Assembly (NCBI RefSeq): GCF_041687215.1
Contig: NZ_JAWLCI010000016.1
Location: forward strand, 1-64,000
Reading direction: 5' to 3'
DNA from: Mariniphaga sp041687215
GTDB taxonomy: Bacteria; Bacteroidota; Bacteroidia; Bacteroidales; Prolixibacteraceae
DNA length: 64,000 nt
Each line of letters begins with the position of its first letter. Position 1 is the stretch's first letter. Shown piece after piece: positions 45,886-56,084 of this stretch. A program made the position numbers and the translations under genes. The notes under the pieces are model-generated. The model did not search any database, was not told where the DNA came from, and worked only from the letters and a program-made list of their open reading frames with translations.

Positions 45886-48800
45886 TGGCAACGGCTCAAA
45901 ATATTATTCATTCTTCCTCATTCAATTTTGAATATGAGACAAAGGATTCTGCAAGGCGCGGGAATGAATTGATTGAGTCCATTTTTGATTCGCAGATTTT
46001 GCCGGAACTTGAAAAAGCTGTTGCCAAAAAATTACCTTCCGAAGTTCGTATTGAGTTGTCGAAACTGGAAATAAATATTGGAACGATTTCAGAAAAAGAA
46101 CTGCCGGTAAATCTGGCAGCAAGAATTCGGGAATCTTTGGAAAATGCTTTGACCTTTAACATCGGCCAGAAATTAAACGGCAAAGGCATTGCATCTGAAG
46201 GGCAAAAACCGGATAACTTTTTAATTCAGTCGCTGGAAATATTTCTTCTCAAAGGCTATTTCCCGTTTGCAATGGAAAAGTTTTTAACATTTGACGAGCT
46301 GGTCAAACGGATTTTACAACGGAATCAGGAGGGCTTATCCGAAGTTCTGTTCAGGCACCGAAACAGGGAACAGGCCATTCAGCGAATTGTAAATAATCTC
46401 GGCACTGAAACTTTTGATGAGCTTCTTACTGCACAGGAACCGGTTAACACGAAATGGATTATTGAATTCAGAGAATTCCTTATGAAACTAAAAAAGGAGT
46501 TAAATCTGAATCAATACAGCGACTCTGAGTTTTTAAAATTGATGAATGCTTCCATTTTAAAATTTACTTTGAATGAAACAAGTTTAACATTCAGCAAAGA
46601 GAAATTTTCGACAAATATTGTGCGTTGGTTTATGGATGTTCTCGATCCTGATATCAACTTAATTGCAGAGGTTATCCTAAGAAACAAAGGAACCGACCCA
46701 ATTTTAATGATGGCCGAAAGTTCGTTGAAACAACTTNNNNNNNNNNNNNNNNNNNNNNNNNNNNNNNNNNNNNNNNNNNNNNNNNNNNNNNNNNNNNNNN
46801 NNNNNNNNNNNNNNNNNNNNNNNNNNNNNNNNNNNNGTTCTCGATCCTGATATCAACTTAATTGCAGAGGTTATCCTAAGAAACAAAGGAACCGACCCAA
46901 TTTTAATGATGGCCGAAAGTTCGTTGAAACAACTTCAGGGTGAAAAAAGCAAATTTCCAACTAAGTCTGAAAATCAATCTTTAAGCATTGAACAACTGGT
47001 GGAATTTTTAAATGCCGGGGGTGAAAACCTTAATTCATGGAACTTAGAATTGTTGAAGGAGGAGATCTTTTTGGCCATTCGGAGCAGTGAAAAAAGAGAG
47101 CAACTTATCGAACAACTCACTGAATCGGGTGCTTCTTTTCTGGTTGGGCTATTTAATCCCGAAAGCGACGACTCACTGTATAAATTAATTCGCGCATTCA
47201 CTCAAAATATTGCAACTCAATTCCATGCAAAATTTTCGGGAGAAACAGAAAAGCAGATAACCTATTTTGTGACAGAGGCAATTTTGTACTGGCACGAAAA
47301 TTCTGCCCGGAAACTGGATAATGAAGAATTTGTTTTGTTCCTGATTTACAGTGCCGGACTTGACATTTCAGAAATTGGCAGAAGTCCTGAATTTCATAAA
47401 TTTATTCATTCGGTAGAAAGCATCGGACCAAAAAAGATGCTTCAGGTTGTGGAAGACGAAAAACATTTTACTGAAATTTCTGGCATTCGTAAATTGCTTT
47501 CAGATAGCGAAGTGCTAGCCAATCAGGATTCCCGGATTTTAAGTCCCGACTCCTTTAAGGACAATGAACTTTCGAAGGTTTACAAAAAGAAAATTGTTCT
47601 TTATTATCTGTCAAATGGGAGCCTGCCGGAACCTTTCAGCCGTTTTAATCTGAGTGAGGTTCAGCAGATTTTTCAGGAATTGATTCAGCAACGCGACGAT
47701 TTCCTGGCCCAAAAAATTAAAAATACTGAGGGATTGAAAAGTCTGTCTGAACGGATAAAATTTCTGGTACCCGATGGCAAACAGGATTTACTGGAAGATT
47801 ATTTCCTTCATTTTTTTCAGGAAGTATTTGGCGGGTTGTCAAAAATTATGGATGAAATATCGCAGCAATTCGATTTGGGAGAGAAAGTTTGGATTAACAA
47901 AAAACCGGTTCAAAATGAAATATTTATGCAGGCAATGGCCGAAAGCGGAGGTGAAAACCTGCAAGCTGTTTTCAGGTCGGTTGCCCTGGAGTTTTTAATT
48001 GCTGGATTGGCAAAAGAGTTCAGGATTCCTGACAATCTTCGCCACCTGGTCGATGATGAATCGGACAAAAACCGGATAAAAACCGCGCTGGAGAAAGATT
48101 TGAATTTGCTTGTTAACCAGGTACGTTTTGCTAAAACCGGTGTTCGGTTTTCAGGAAATGCTGTGGAAGAAATAGTTAAAAAAATTGCCTTTTATGCGCA
48201 TTTAAACCAGCAACTTTTTCTGGAATCCATTCAAAAATACACCAGCGATCAGGAACTGGTTTTCACTTTATTGAAGTTCTATTTGCCTGAAAAACAGTGG
48301 AAAACTGTAAGTAAAACTTTATCACCGCTTGCAGGCTTCGAAAAGTTTCAGCAAAAAACTGATTCAAATGATTATCTTTTTGAAAACAAAAAGTTTGAAC
48401 AGTATCGGACCGCACTCCGTTCTTTTTTTTCCGGAACTTTTTCAGGAAAACTAAATGCAGAATTTTGGAGGTCGGTCGTTGAAGAATTTGCAATTCAGGC
48501 TTTTGTGCAGGAAAAAAAGCTAACCTCAGAAACATTTGCAAAAACATTTTTTAGCCATCTGCTCCAAAAATTAAAAGCGGTTCATAAGCCGGAATTGTTT
48601 TATCCCGTTATTGAAAAAATGCTGGATTCAGGTTCAAATGAACTCATAGAACTGGTTGAATTGTGGAAAGCCCCGGATAAATCTGAACCAGTTGTAAACG
48701 TAAAAAATGAACCGGAAAAGCAGAATCAGGTTAAGGCATTGGAGCATCAACTCGGGATTCTGGATTTTTATGCACAACATGGTTTTTTGCCTTGGTGGGC

Positions 48801-50073
48801 AGGTCAGCTAACTTTTCCGGAAGTGATAAATAACCTTCAGAAACTTGCCGGAAAAATTCCCGGTGAATTTGAAGAAAGCCTTTTGTTGGCAGAAAAGGAA
48901 TCCCAAATTTTTGAAAAGCTGGCCGGCAGAATCCCGGAATCTGCATGTTTTGAAATTGACAGGTTAATTGCCGGAAGCAAGGAATTGAAATTAAAATGGG
49001 AAAAGGTTTTTCAAAACCAAAAAAACAAATCAAAGATTCACGATGAACCCGGGAGAGTGCCTGAAAAAACAGAAGGTCAATCGGACATTAGCGATATTGA
49101 TGATTTTCTTGAAAAAGCAGCAAAAAACACCGAATTATTATATAAAGGTCTTTATTTTTTAACCGATGATCAGATTCTGAATCAGTGGTTAAAAGAGAAC
49201 CACGAAATTGCAGAACAAATTCAATCGTATCTGAAACTCGGCCCGTATTTTTATTTCAGAAATATAACTCCCGAGCAATGGAGAGAGGCAGTTTATGCGT
49301 TTTCACTGGATTTTTACAAGGAAAATTTAAAGCGTTCCCAGAATCAGTTTCATACTGAATTTTTAAAGTTTATAAAAAGACAATACCCACGTGTAAACTG
49401 GAATGAGGTTTTAAGATCGGTTTACTACAAAGTTCAGCAACCTGAATTAAAGCAAGAGGTTGTTTTTCCTGCTGAATTAGTCCGCTTACTGAATTTAAAA
49501 ACCGGACTTCCAGATCATATAAAAGAGCTTAATAAAAAAATGGAAACTATATTTTCTGATGAAGATTCCGGGGTTGGAATTAAAGTGTACAATGCCGGGC
49601 TTATTCTGTTCTGGCCGTTTTTAACCCGCTTGTTTGAGCATCTTTCGTTTGTAAAAAATGGGGAGTTTGTACATGCTGAATTCAAAAACAGGGCGGTTTA
49701 TCTTCTTCAATACTTGATTTTTAACGAAACCGATTTCCCGGAATACGAGCTGGTTCTCAATAAAATACTCGCCGGAATGTTGCCAGAAGATCATCTGGAT
49801 CCGTTTGTCACATTAACGGAAGAAGAAAAAGAACTGGCCAGCAGTTTATTGCACGGGCTGATAAATAATTGGGAAAAAGTTAAATCCTCAACTCCTGAAG
49901 GAATCCAGGAAACCTTTTTACAGCGGGAGGGAATTTTGAGATTTAAAAACGGGGAAGTTTACCTGGATGTAGAAAAAAAGGGGGTTGATATCCTGGTAAA
50001 ATCAATTCCCTGGAATATATCACTGATAAAACTTCCGTGGATGAAAAAAACAATGCATGTGGAATGGGTGTGA
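45885..50073 (+). CDS. eCIS tape-measure protein, interrupted by an assembly gap
   Basis: As given, the frame is broken by 100 N at 46737-46836. The 99 bases before the gap (46638-46736) are repeated exactly after it (46837-46935). Removing one copy and the N joins codon 284 to the continuing frame and yields one protein of 1329 residues without a stop. The N-terminus (FNFEYETKDSARRGNELIESIF; KLEINIGTISEKELP) and recurring motifs (LKGYFPFAME, LSNGSLPEPF, YAQHGFLPWWAG) match the CIS_TMP contractile-injection tape-measure family, whose helical repeats set tube length. The start overlaps the previous stop. Confidence 0.85.
46638..46935. other. Scaffold gap with 99-base duplicated contig ends
   Basis: 100 N (46737-46836) are flanked by two identical 99-base segments. 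An exact overlap of 99 bases and a round 100-N gap are what de Bruijn assemblers and scaffolders leave when two contigs that actually overlap are joined. The duplication is therefore artificial. Confidence 0.9.
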
Positions 50074-50107
50074 AAATGAAAATAGTATTTATTAAAACTG
50101 AAATCAA

Positions 50108-52420
50108 GTGAATAACCGGACAGGTATAAAAAAATCAGTTTATAAAATAAGGTGGGCAATCCTCTTGTTTATTGTTGCTTTTCAATTCGAAATGGCAAAA
50201 GCCCAGGATTCAATTGCTCCGGCAACAGTTGTGATTGATACTACCCTATCGTTTGGAAAGGGTGATTTAAACTTTATCCAAAAAATTATTCAACCCATAA
50301 AATTCAGAAATAACAGAAACCGGAATGAAAAAGAACGGATTTATAATTTTATGCAGAATCTGGTTGAGAAAGGAAAACTGAAAGTAGATTCTGCTACTGT
50401 TTATGACATTATGGATCAATTGGATACCATTACGATGAACAGTGCAACAATCAGCAAAAGCATTGATGCTATTGTGACCAATTATAATCTGGACAAAAAA
50501 GCCTCGAAAGAAATTATTGATTCTCTGAAAATGCAAATAGAGACAGTTATTCAGGAGATTGTAATAAAAGACAAGGAAAGTAAGGCAAAACAGGAGTTGC
50601 TAAACCGGAACAATGATTTTTTGAAACAAATTCGTGAAATTCAGTTTTCAAGTGATTTGGGAACTGATGAACCCGATAGTTTAGCTGACAAAAAGAATCA
50701 GATAAGAAAAAGGTTAACTACCAAAACTAATGTAATTGGGTGGCATAATCCTTGGAACAAAACGGAATATTTAAATTACAATTACAGCTATCTGTCGGCT
50801 ATTAATTTGTATGGTTATGAAATTGGGGCCAACGGCAGAATCAGAAACCTGCAGGATTTGGCAGAGTTTCAGAAGCCTGGTGGGGTTATCGACCTGGCTC
50901 ACCGGAAAAATTGTGATGTGCACCTTACCATATACAGCAAACTTCCGGCTGTTATCAATCAGTTTTTGAATAATGAAGTTGCCAAAAAAACATTTTTGAA
51001 TGAACTGGATGCAATTATCTCAGATCAAAAACTGACTGGAGTAAATATATACTTCGATTTTATCAATTCGTCTGACAGACATGTTTTTCTACAATTCATC
51101 CGGGATGTCCGCCAGTTTCTCAACAGCCGAAATGACCTTATTCAGTTAAATATTTCAATTCCGGCAGTGAAAGACGATGAAAGTTTATTTAAAATAGGTG
51201 CATTTAACTTTTTTGAGCTGAATCAGTTGGTTGATTATTATTTTGTACTGACTGATGAACTGACAAGTGTAAACAACAATATAGCACTAACACCCAGTCC
51301 GTTATATAACAGCGATAAATACGGACAACGTACCATTGAATCCACCGTTAATTTTTACAGCAACGGAAAAATCCCCATTTCAAAACTGATTGTAACGCTT
51401 TCTTACTTGGGTATTGAATGGAATGTGGAAGATTTTGCGGGAATAACGGTTAAAGGAAATGCAGGAAAGCAGTTGAAATACAATGAGATTGTTGAAAGGT
51501 ATAAAAACAATCAAAAGTTAGAGCGGACTATTGATGAGGGGATTGATTCCAGTCAGGTTGCTGCATATTTGAACATTAGTGTTCCTTCAACATATGAGCA
51601 GGGAAAATTCAACAAAAAACAGGTATGGTATGAAAACAGCAACAGTTTATACCAGAAATACAACTGGGTGCTTGAAAATAATTTGGGTGGAGTGGCCATT
51701 CGCGGATTGGGTTACGACGATGGGTATTCCGAATTGTGGGATGTTTTGGGAATTTCTTTTGTTACAATAGACTCAGTTGCTAACAAAACCGAAAATGAAA
51801 AGGTTCAGGAATTTTGCCCCTGTTTGTACGATTCCCTGAAAAACACTACGCTGGAGAATAGTATGGAAGTGCTCGAAATTACCAATTGGAAAGAAGTCTG
51901 GTCACACTTTCAGCATTATAAAAGGATAAATCCTGATTCAAGTTATCTTAAAATATTTGCAGCAGATTACCGCCTTGCAGAAATTTCTGACCTGAGATAT
52001 GCCAAAAATGTACCTTATACCGGCGATGACAAAACAATTCTCGAAAACATGGAAGCTTGCTGGGATTTAATTAGCAGGTGGTATGTTTATTCCAGAATTC
52101 TGTTTGGAATTACCCTGCTCTTTGGATTGATGGCAGTATTCATTAATTTCTCAAGAAATTTTCTGTATCGGTTTCAACTTGGAGGCGTAACCATTCAGGT
52201 TATTCTGATAGCAACATTTTGGCTTTCAGTTATTATAGCCTTACTGTCTCTGTTATTGGGACTGTTTTTAGAACCAGACCTGGATTCCATCGGCGCCGGC
52301 AACCAGGGAGAATCAAACTTTTGGATTTTGATTCAGGCTGCTATTATTGGAATTGTTCTGGGAATTATTTTCAAATCATCCATCATTAAAAATAAGTATA
52401 AACAGAAAAATCAGCCCTGA
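50108..52420 (+). CDS. Membrane protein with degenerate GH18-like domain, eCIS operon
   Basis: A 770-residue protein starting with GTG at 50108. The first 33 residues are a signal-like hydrophobic segment ending AKAQ. Residues of about 60-200 are helical/coiled coil. Residues of about 205-560 resemble a GH18/YaaH-type barrel (IGWHNPWNKTEYLNYNYSYLSAINLYGYEI in part). The catalytic strand reads TGVNIYFDFI, with D317 where the GH18 acid Glu is expected, so activity is doubtful. Three C-terminal TM helices (about 663-681, 694-721 and 738-757) follow. Placed between tape-measure and cargo genes, it may anchor the system to the cell envelope. Confidence 0.75.
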   Translation: MNNRTGIKKSVYKIRWAILLFIVAFQFEMAKAQDSIAPATVVIDTTLSFGKGDLNFIQKIIQPIKFRNNRNRNEKERIYNFMQNLVEKGKLKVDSATVYDIMDQLDTITMNSATISKSIDAIVTNYNLDKKASKEIIDSLKMQIETVIQEIVIKDKESKAKQELLNRNNDFLKQIREIQFSSDLGTDEPDSLADKKNQIRKRLTTKTNVIGWHNPWNKTEYLNYNYSYLSAINLYGYEIGANGRIRNLQDLAEFQKPGGVIDLAHRKNCDVHLTIYSKLPAVINQFLNNEVAKKTFLNELDAIISDQKLTGVNIYFDFINSSDRHVFLQFIRDVRQFLNSRNDLIQLNISIPAVKDDESLFKIGAFNFFELNQLVDYYFVLTDELTSVNNNIALTPSPLYNSDKYGQRTIESTVNFYSNGKIPISKLIVTLSYLGIEWNVEDFAGITVKGNAGKQLKYNEIVERYKNNQKLERTIDEGIDSSQVAAYLNISVPSTYEQGKFNKKQVWYENSNSLYQKYNWVLENNLGGVAIRGLGYDDGYSELWDVLGISFVTIDSVANKTENEKVQEFCPCLYDSLKNTTLENSMEVLEITNWKEVWSHFQHYKRINPDSSYLKIFAADYRLAEISDLRYAKNVPYTGDDKTILENMEACWDLISRWYVYSRILFGITLLFGLMAVFINFSRNFLYRFQLGGVTIQVILIATFWLSVIIALLSLLLGLFLEPDLDSIGAGNQGESNFWILIQAAIIGIVLGIIFKSSIIKNKYKQKNQP

Positions 52421-52438
52421 TTTTTAAAAGAAAGATAT

Positions 52439-54430
52439 ATGGCGACTCACGCTGAAAAAACACAGGAAAATAAAAGTCCGCTGGTTGGGCAGGTTACTTC
52501 CCGGAAAAACGCAGGCGGTGAGTCCCTGTTTCAGTTTGTTGATAATCGCCCGGAAACTGCTGTCCAAAGAAAACTCCGGGAAATGGCGAATAACAGCCAG
52601 CAGGTAAATCCTGTAATTCAGCGGGTAGAAAAAAACATCATTGTTACCGGCGTGTCTCATCTGGTTAAAATGAACAAAAAAAGTTTGCATGCCAGCGATG
52701 ATGAAATGGAAATTTTTCACGGACAGGAACTGGTAATTGAAACGGGTAGTAAAGTCAGATCGAGGCGGGGCCCAAACCAGGAAATTTACAAGGATGAAGA
52801 CGCAGAAGGCGAACATATTTACAACTGGTTTAAGGTAATCAGCGTTGAAGGAAAACCGATGGAACCAGGGTTTTATATCAGAGAGGATGTTTTTGAGGAC
52901 GTGAAAGCTGAAAAAGGGAAAGGAAAATTTGTCAAAGGTTTGGGCACTACAAATACGGTGGTGGATGAGATAACCAAAGTACCGGCCACATTAATTGGTA
53001 ATGAAGGAATTACCGGAGTTGCCGATGCATTAAACGATAAAACGGTTTTTACGAACACCGGTGGTGGATCTGGTGCATCAAGTGAGGATAAAATTCATGC
53101 TGCCAACATGGGTATTGTTGGGGATTCCATAACCGGAATTACCGGATTGCTGGCCATGGCCAACGGTTTTGTTAGCTTAGGTGATCCGGAAGCCTCCACC
53201 GCCGATTTAATCGAAAAAGCATTGGAAATTGAGCAAGGCGGAATGAAGACGGGTGAAGCCATTTCAAAATTGGTTCACACGGCATCCGGCTCCGAAAACC
53301 CGACTGTTGCGAGTGCGTTTGGTTCTGCTTTCGAGGGGTTTGGCGCAGCATTCGCCGGCATTAAAGAGGCTTTTGTCGGAATGCGACAGCTTGTGGAACT
53401 GATTAATGAACACCAGGATTATTCAACTCCCGAAAAAGCAAAAGCTGCCGGAGAAATTGCCATTCATGCCATGGAAACCGCAAAAAGCATTGTTTTATCC
53501 GTAAAGGCTTTTATGGAGTTGGTAAATGGTTCTGCTTCAGGACAGTTAATGGCTGCAGTTCCCGGATTGGACATTGCGATTTCAGGGGTAAATATTATCA
53601 TGGAAGCCTATTATCTGATTATTTCCAACAACAGCCGGAAAGAAATGAATGACCAGCGAAAACTGCTGGCAAACAATAGTAAAGAAGATAAAGACAAAAT
53701 GAAGGAAGCTTCATCAAATTACAGAAAATATGATGCCGCCATTTCAAATAAAAAGAGAATTATTGAAAAATATGAGAAAGAATTAGCAAATCCCGGCAAG
53801 AAAACCGATAAAGGGAAATTGCAAAATGAAATCAACAGGTTAAAGTTGGAAATTGCCGAACTCGAAACCTATAAACATGAGCTTTCACGTGAAGATGTTG
53901 CCGAATTTACATTAGCTACAGAATTAAAGGATGCAAATAAGAAAAGAGTTGTGAGGCAGGGAATTCATATTGCCACCGAAATGGCAAAAATAGCAGGAGC
54001 AATAGCCACTTTAACCGGTGTTGGAGCCATGGGTGGCGGAGTTGTAAAAGGGGCGGCAGCGGCAACCGACCTTGCTTTGCCTGTAACCCGGTTTGCAAAA
54101 CAAAAGGCAAGAAATTCAAAAGCAAAAAAAGAGGCAAAAGCAAATTTGAATAAAGAGGATGTTTTAAAGAAAGGAAAGTTTTATAATCTGGATACATCAA
54201 AATCGAGCTATGCTAAAAATGATTTCAGGGTGAAACAGGTGAAATATTTAATCCGATTAATTGTAGATTTGGCGTACAAAGATCCGGTAAAGGATAAAAA
54301 GGATTTTGACAAAGTAAAACGGTATCTCAAAGCTTCGGGAGTAAATGAGGGGAAACTTTTTTCAAAAAACGGCGATCCGCAAAAGCAAATCAGTATTTTG
54401 CTACAAGCTTTTCAGCAGAGAGAACTATAA
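52439..54430 (+). CDS. Putative eCIS cargo/toxin with FQFVDNRPET tag
   Basis: A 663-residue protein without signal peptide. Residues 31-40 read FQFVDNRPET, followed by QRKLREMANNS, the same N-terminal word as in the two cargo genes on the - strand. Residues of about 70-150 form an SH3-like beta domain (MEIFHGQELVIETGSKVR). The middle (about 220-400) and a later stretch (about 515-555) are long Ala/Gly-rich hydrophobic helices interrupted by a coiled coil, as in pore-forming or membrane-active toxins. It is encoded at the end of the structural operon, next to a chaperone-like gene. The toxic activity is inferred, not shown. Confidence 0.6.
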   Translation: MATHAEKTQENKSPLVGQVTSRKNAGGESLFQFVDNRPETAVQRKLREMANNSQQVNPVIQRVEKNIIVTGVSHLVKMNKKSLHASDDEMEIFHGQELVIETGSKVRSRRGPNQEIYKDEDAEGEHIYNWFKVISVEGKPMEPGFYIREDVFEDVKAEKGKGKFVKGLGTTNTVVDEITKVPATLIGNEGITGVADALNDKTVFTNTGGGSGASSEDKIHAANMGIVGDSITGITGLLAMANGFVSLGDPEASTADLIEKALEIEQGGMKTGEAISKLVHTASGSENPTVASAFGSAFEGFGAAFAGIKEAFVGMRQLVELINEHQDYSTPEKAKAAGEIAIHAMETAKSIVLSVKAFMELVNGSASGQLMAAVPGLDIAISGVNIIMEAYYLIISNNSRKEMNDQRKLLANNSKEDKDKMKEASSNYRKYDAAISNKKRIIEKYEKELANPGKKTDKGKLQNEINRLKLEIAELETYKHELSREDVAEFTLATELKDANKKRVVRQGIHIATEMAKIAGAIATLTGVGAMGGGVVKGAAAATDLALPVTRFAKQKARNSKAKKEAKANLNKEDVLKKGKFYNLDTSKSSYAKNDFRVKQVKYLIRLIVDLAYKDPVKDKKDFDKVKRYLKASGVNEGKLFSKNGDPQKQISILLQAFQQREL

Positions 54431-54439
54431 AAATTGTAA

Positions 54440-54904
54440 ATGAAAATGGATGATTTAACATTACTTCGCGGGATTCAGGGCAATCTGGAGAAAATAGAAT
54501 ATGAAAGTAAAATTTTACCGAAAAGCGAAACCGGTTCGTGGGATATGATTTCGGTAAAATTCAGAAATAACCGGGAAGAAGCTCAAACTTTGGTAATTAA
54601 TCTGATGCCATTAAGTAACGATTTGGAAGGTTCTTCTTTTATCCAGTTTTATTATGAATATCCTTTTTTTATCCCTTCGCCTTGCCCGGGTGAATTAAAA
54701 ACGTTGATTCAAAATGTAAACCGCAAGTTACCACTGGGGCATTTCAATACCAACTTGGCCTGGAGCCAGATTTACTTTAAATACGTTTTGGCATTGTCCA
54801 CTAAAACCAGTTTACTTGCTGACCAATTGAGCGATATTATGGACACGATCATTTATTCCATTCAGCATTTCGAGAAAGATTTTTCCGTTTTTAAAAAAGA
54901 ATAA
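54440..54904 (+). CDS. YbjN/T3SS-chaperone-like protein
   Basis: A 154-residue acidic protein (a second ATG lies two codons in). The pattern LIQNVNRKLPLGHFNTNLAWSQIYFKYVL followed by an amphipathic helix is like the YbjN family, whose fold resembles type III secretion chaperones. It lies nine bases after the cargo candidate, the last gene of the operon. I infer it keeps that protein soluble or helps load it. Alternative: an unrelated small cytoplasmic protein. Confidence 0.55.
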   Translation: MKMDDLTLLRGIQGNLEKIEYESKILPKSETGSWDMISVKFRNNREEAQTLVINLMPLSNDLEGSSFIQFYYEYPFFIPSPCPGELKTLIQNVNRKLPLGHFNTNLAWSQIYFKYVLALSTKTSLLADQLSDIMDTIIYSIQHFEKDFSVFKKE

Positions 54905-54925
54905 TGTTCGAATTTTACCAGAAAT

Positions 54926-56050
54926 TTAATCGATTTTGAACAGCATAAATAACACAAACCAGGCAATAAAAAAGGTCAGCGGGAAAAGGTATCTCAAAAT
55001 CCGCATCAGCATATTATTCGTCTCGTTTCCTTTATCACTGTAAAGCCTGTAATTAATAATAACGGCCAAAATTCCGAGGAATATAAAAACATATCCTATA
55101 ATGATGATGGTTTCGATAAAAGTTTGATACGGCAGTTCCGGCAAAATGGAAGCCGAATAAAAGTTAAACGCCACAACGGTTAACATGAGCGTGAAACCAA
55201 TGCCGATTTGTGTGCCGAAATCCCTGATCCAAAAAATAACAAATGATGCCATGATTATAATGAACAAAGGAAACAACACCTGCCAAAGGTAATATCCGGT
55301 TAATCTTTTAGCTTTAATTTCGAATTCAGCTCTCGAGTAATGAGGGTTTTCAGGATAGTTTTCAGGGTAAGGATGGGCTGAAATTTCTGCAGTCTTCCCG
55401 GTAATATTCCATTTTTCAACGAACGAGTTACTTTCTGTTTCAAAAAACAAAGTCGGATTGGTAAAAACCAGATAGTTGTTGTCGTACGAAAATGCTTCAA
55501 CCCGAACCTTAAAGTTTTGCGTATCAAACGGGAAATTTCTGAAATTCATATAGGTGCTGAACGTTCCGAAAAATCTTTCGTCGTAAATAATTGTTCCATC
55601 CGGATGGATTTCAATGCTGATGCCGGGTTTTTCAATTTCACCCTGCACATTCATTATTTCAATGGTTGGGAACCAGATTTTTGTGTTTATAAACTCTCTT
55701 GCCCTGTCGTTTTCATACAGGCGGGGGCCGGAGATGGAATCTGTACCACTTTGTTTCAACCTTTCATCAACCCAGGAGTATTCGAGGTAACCGTCAATCT
55801 GGTAGGTTTCATCCACTGTGTTGATGTTGTATATTTTATTGATGTACAAATCAACCGAAATTTCCACAGGAAGATTTTCGGGCGGAAAAATCAGGTTTTT
55901 GTTTTCGGAAAATGCACTAAATGAGAAAAATAGCATAAATACTATTAGCGAAGCCACATTAACAATCTGTGTTTTTGGGAATGAATTGAAATACAAAATC
56001 TTTTTTTTCGTTAAATTATGATTTTCATTATTATACATCGCGTTTCTCAT
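54926..56050 (-). CDS. Pentameric ligand-gated ion channel (prokaryotic Cys-loop family)
   Basis: A 374-residue channel. An N-terminal signal segment (about residues 28-50) precedes a beta-sandwich ligand-binding domain of about 200 residues with the Pro-loop FRNFPFDTQNFKV; the two loop cysteines of animal receptors are absent, as usual in bacterial members such as GLIC and ELIC. Four TM helices follow, with the pore-lining M2 near GTQIGIGFTLMLTVVAFNFYS. It conducts ions on ligand binding in the inner membrane. It is the last gene of the - strand unit after two eCIS cargo genes, 34 bases downstream of the second, so a functional link is possible. Confidence 0.9.
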   Translation of the reverse strand: MRNAMYNNENHNLTKKKILYFNSFPKTQIVNVASLIVFMLFFSFSAFSENKNLIFPPENLPVEISVDLYINKIYNINTVDETYQIDGYLEYSWVDERLKQSGTDSISGPRLYENDRAREFINTKIWFPTIEIMNVQGEIEKPGISIEIHPDGTIIYDERFFGTFSTYMNFRNFPFDTQNFKVRVEAFSYDNNYLVFTNPTLFFETESNSFVEKWNITGKTAEISAHPYPENYPENPHYSRAEFEIKAKRLTGYYLWQVLFPLFIIIMASFVIFWIRDFGTQIGIGFTLMLTVVAFNFYSASILPELPYQTFIETIIIIGYVFIFLGILAVIINYRLYSDKGNETNNMLMRILRYLFPLTFFIAWFVLFMLFKID

Positions 56051-56084
56051 TATTTTCCTGTTATTTCTGGTTTAATATTTTTAT

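Noticed and set aside
46704..46886. Open frames across the N stretch
   Set aside because: They are products of the artificial gap and the duplicated 99 bases.
28584..54904. Prophage or canonical T6SS
   Set aside because: There is no capsid, terminase, portal or lysis gene, and no TssJLM membrane complex; the DUF4255, DUF5908, CIS_TMP and DUF4157 set identifies an eCIS-type system.
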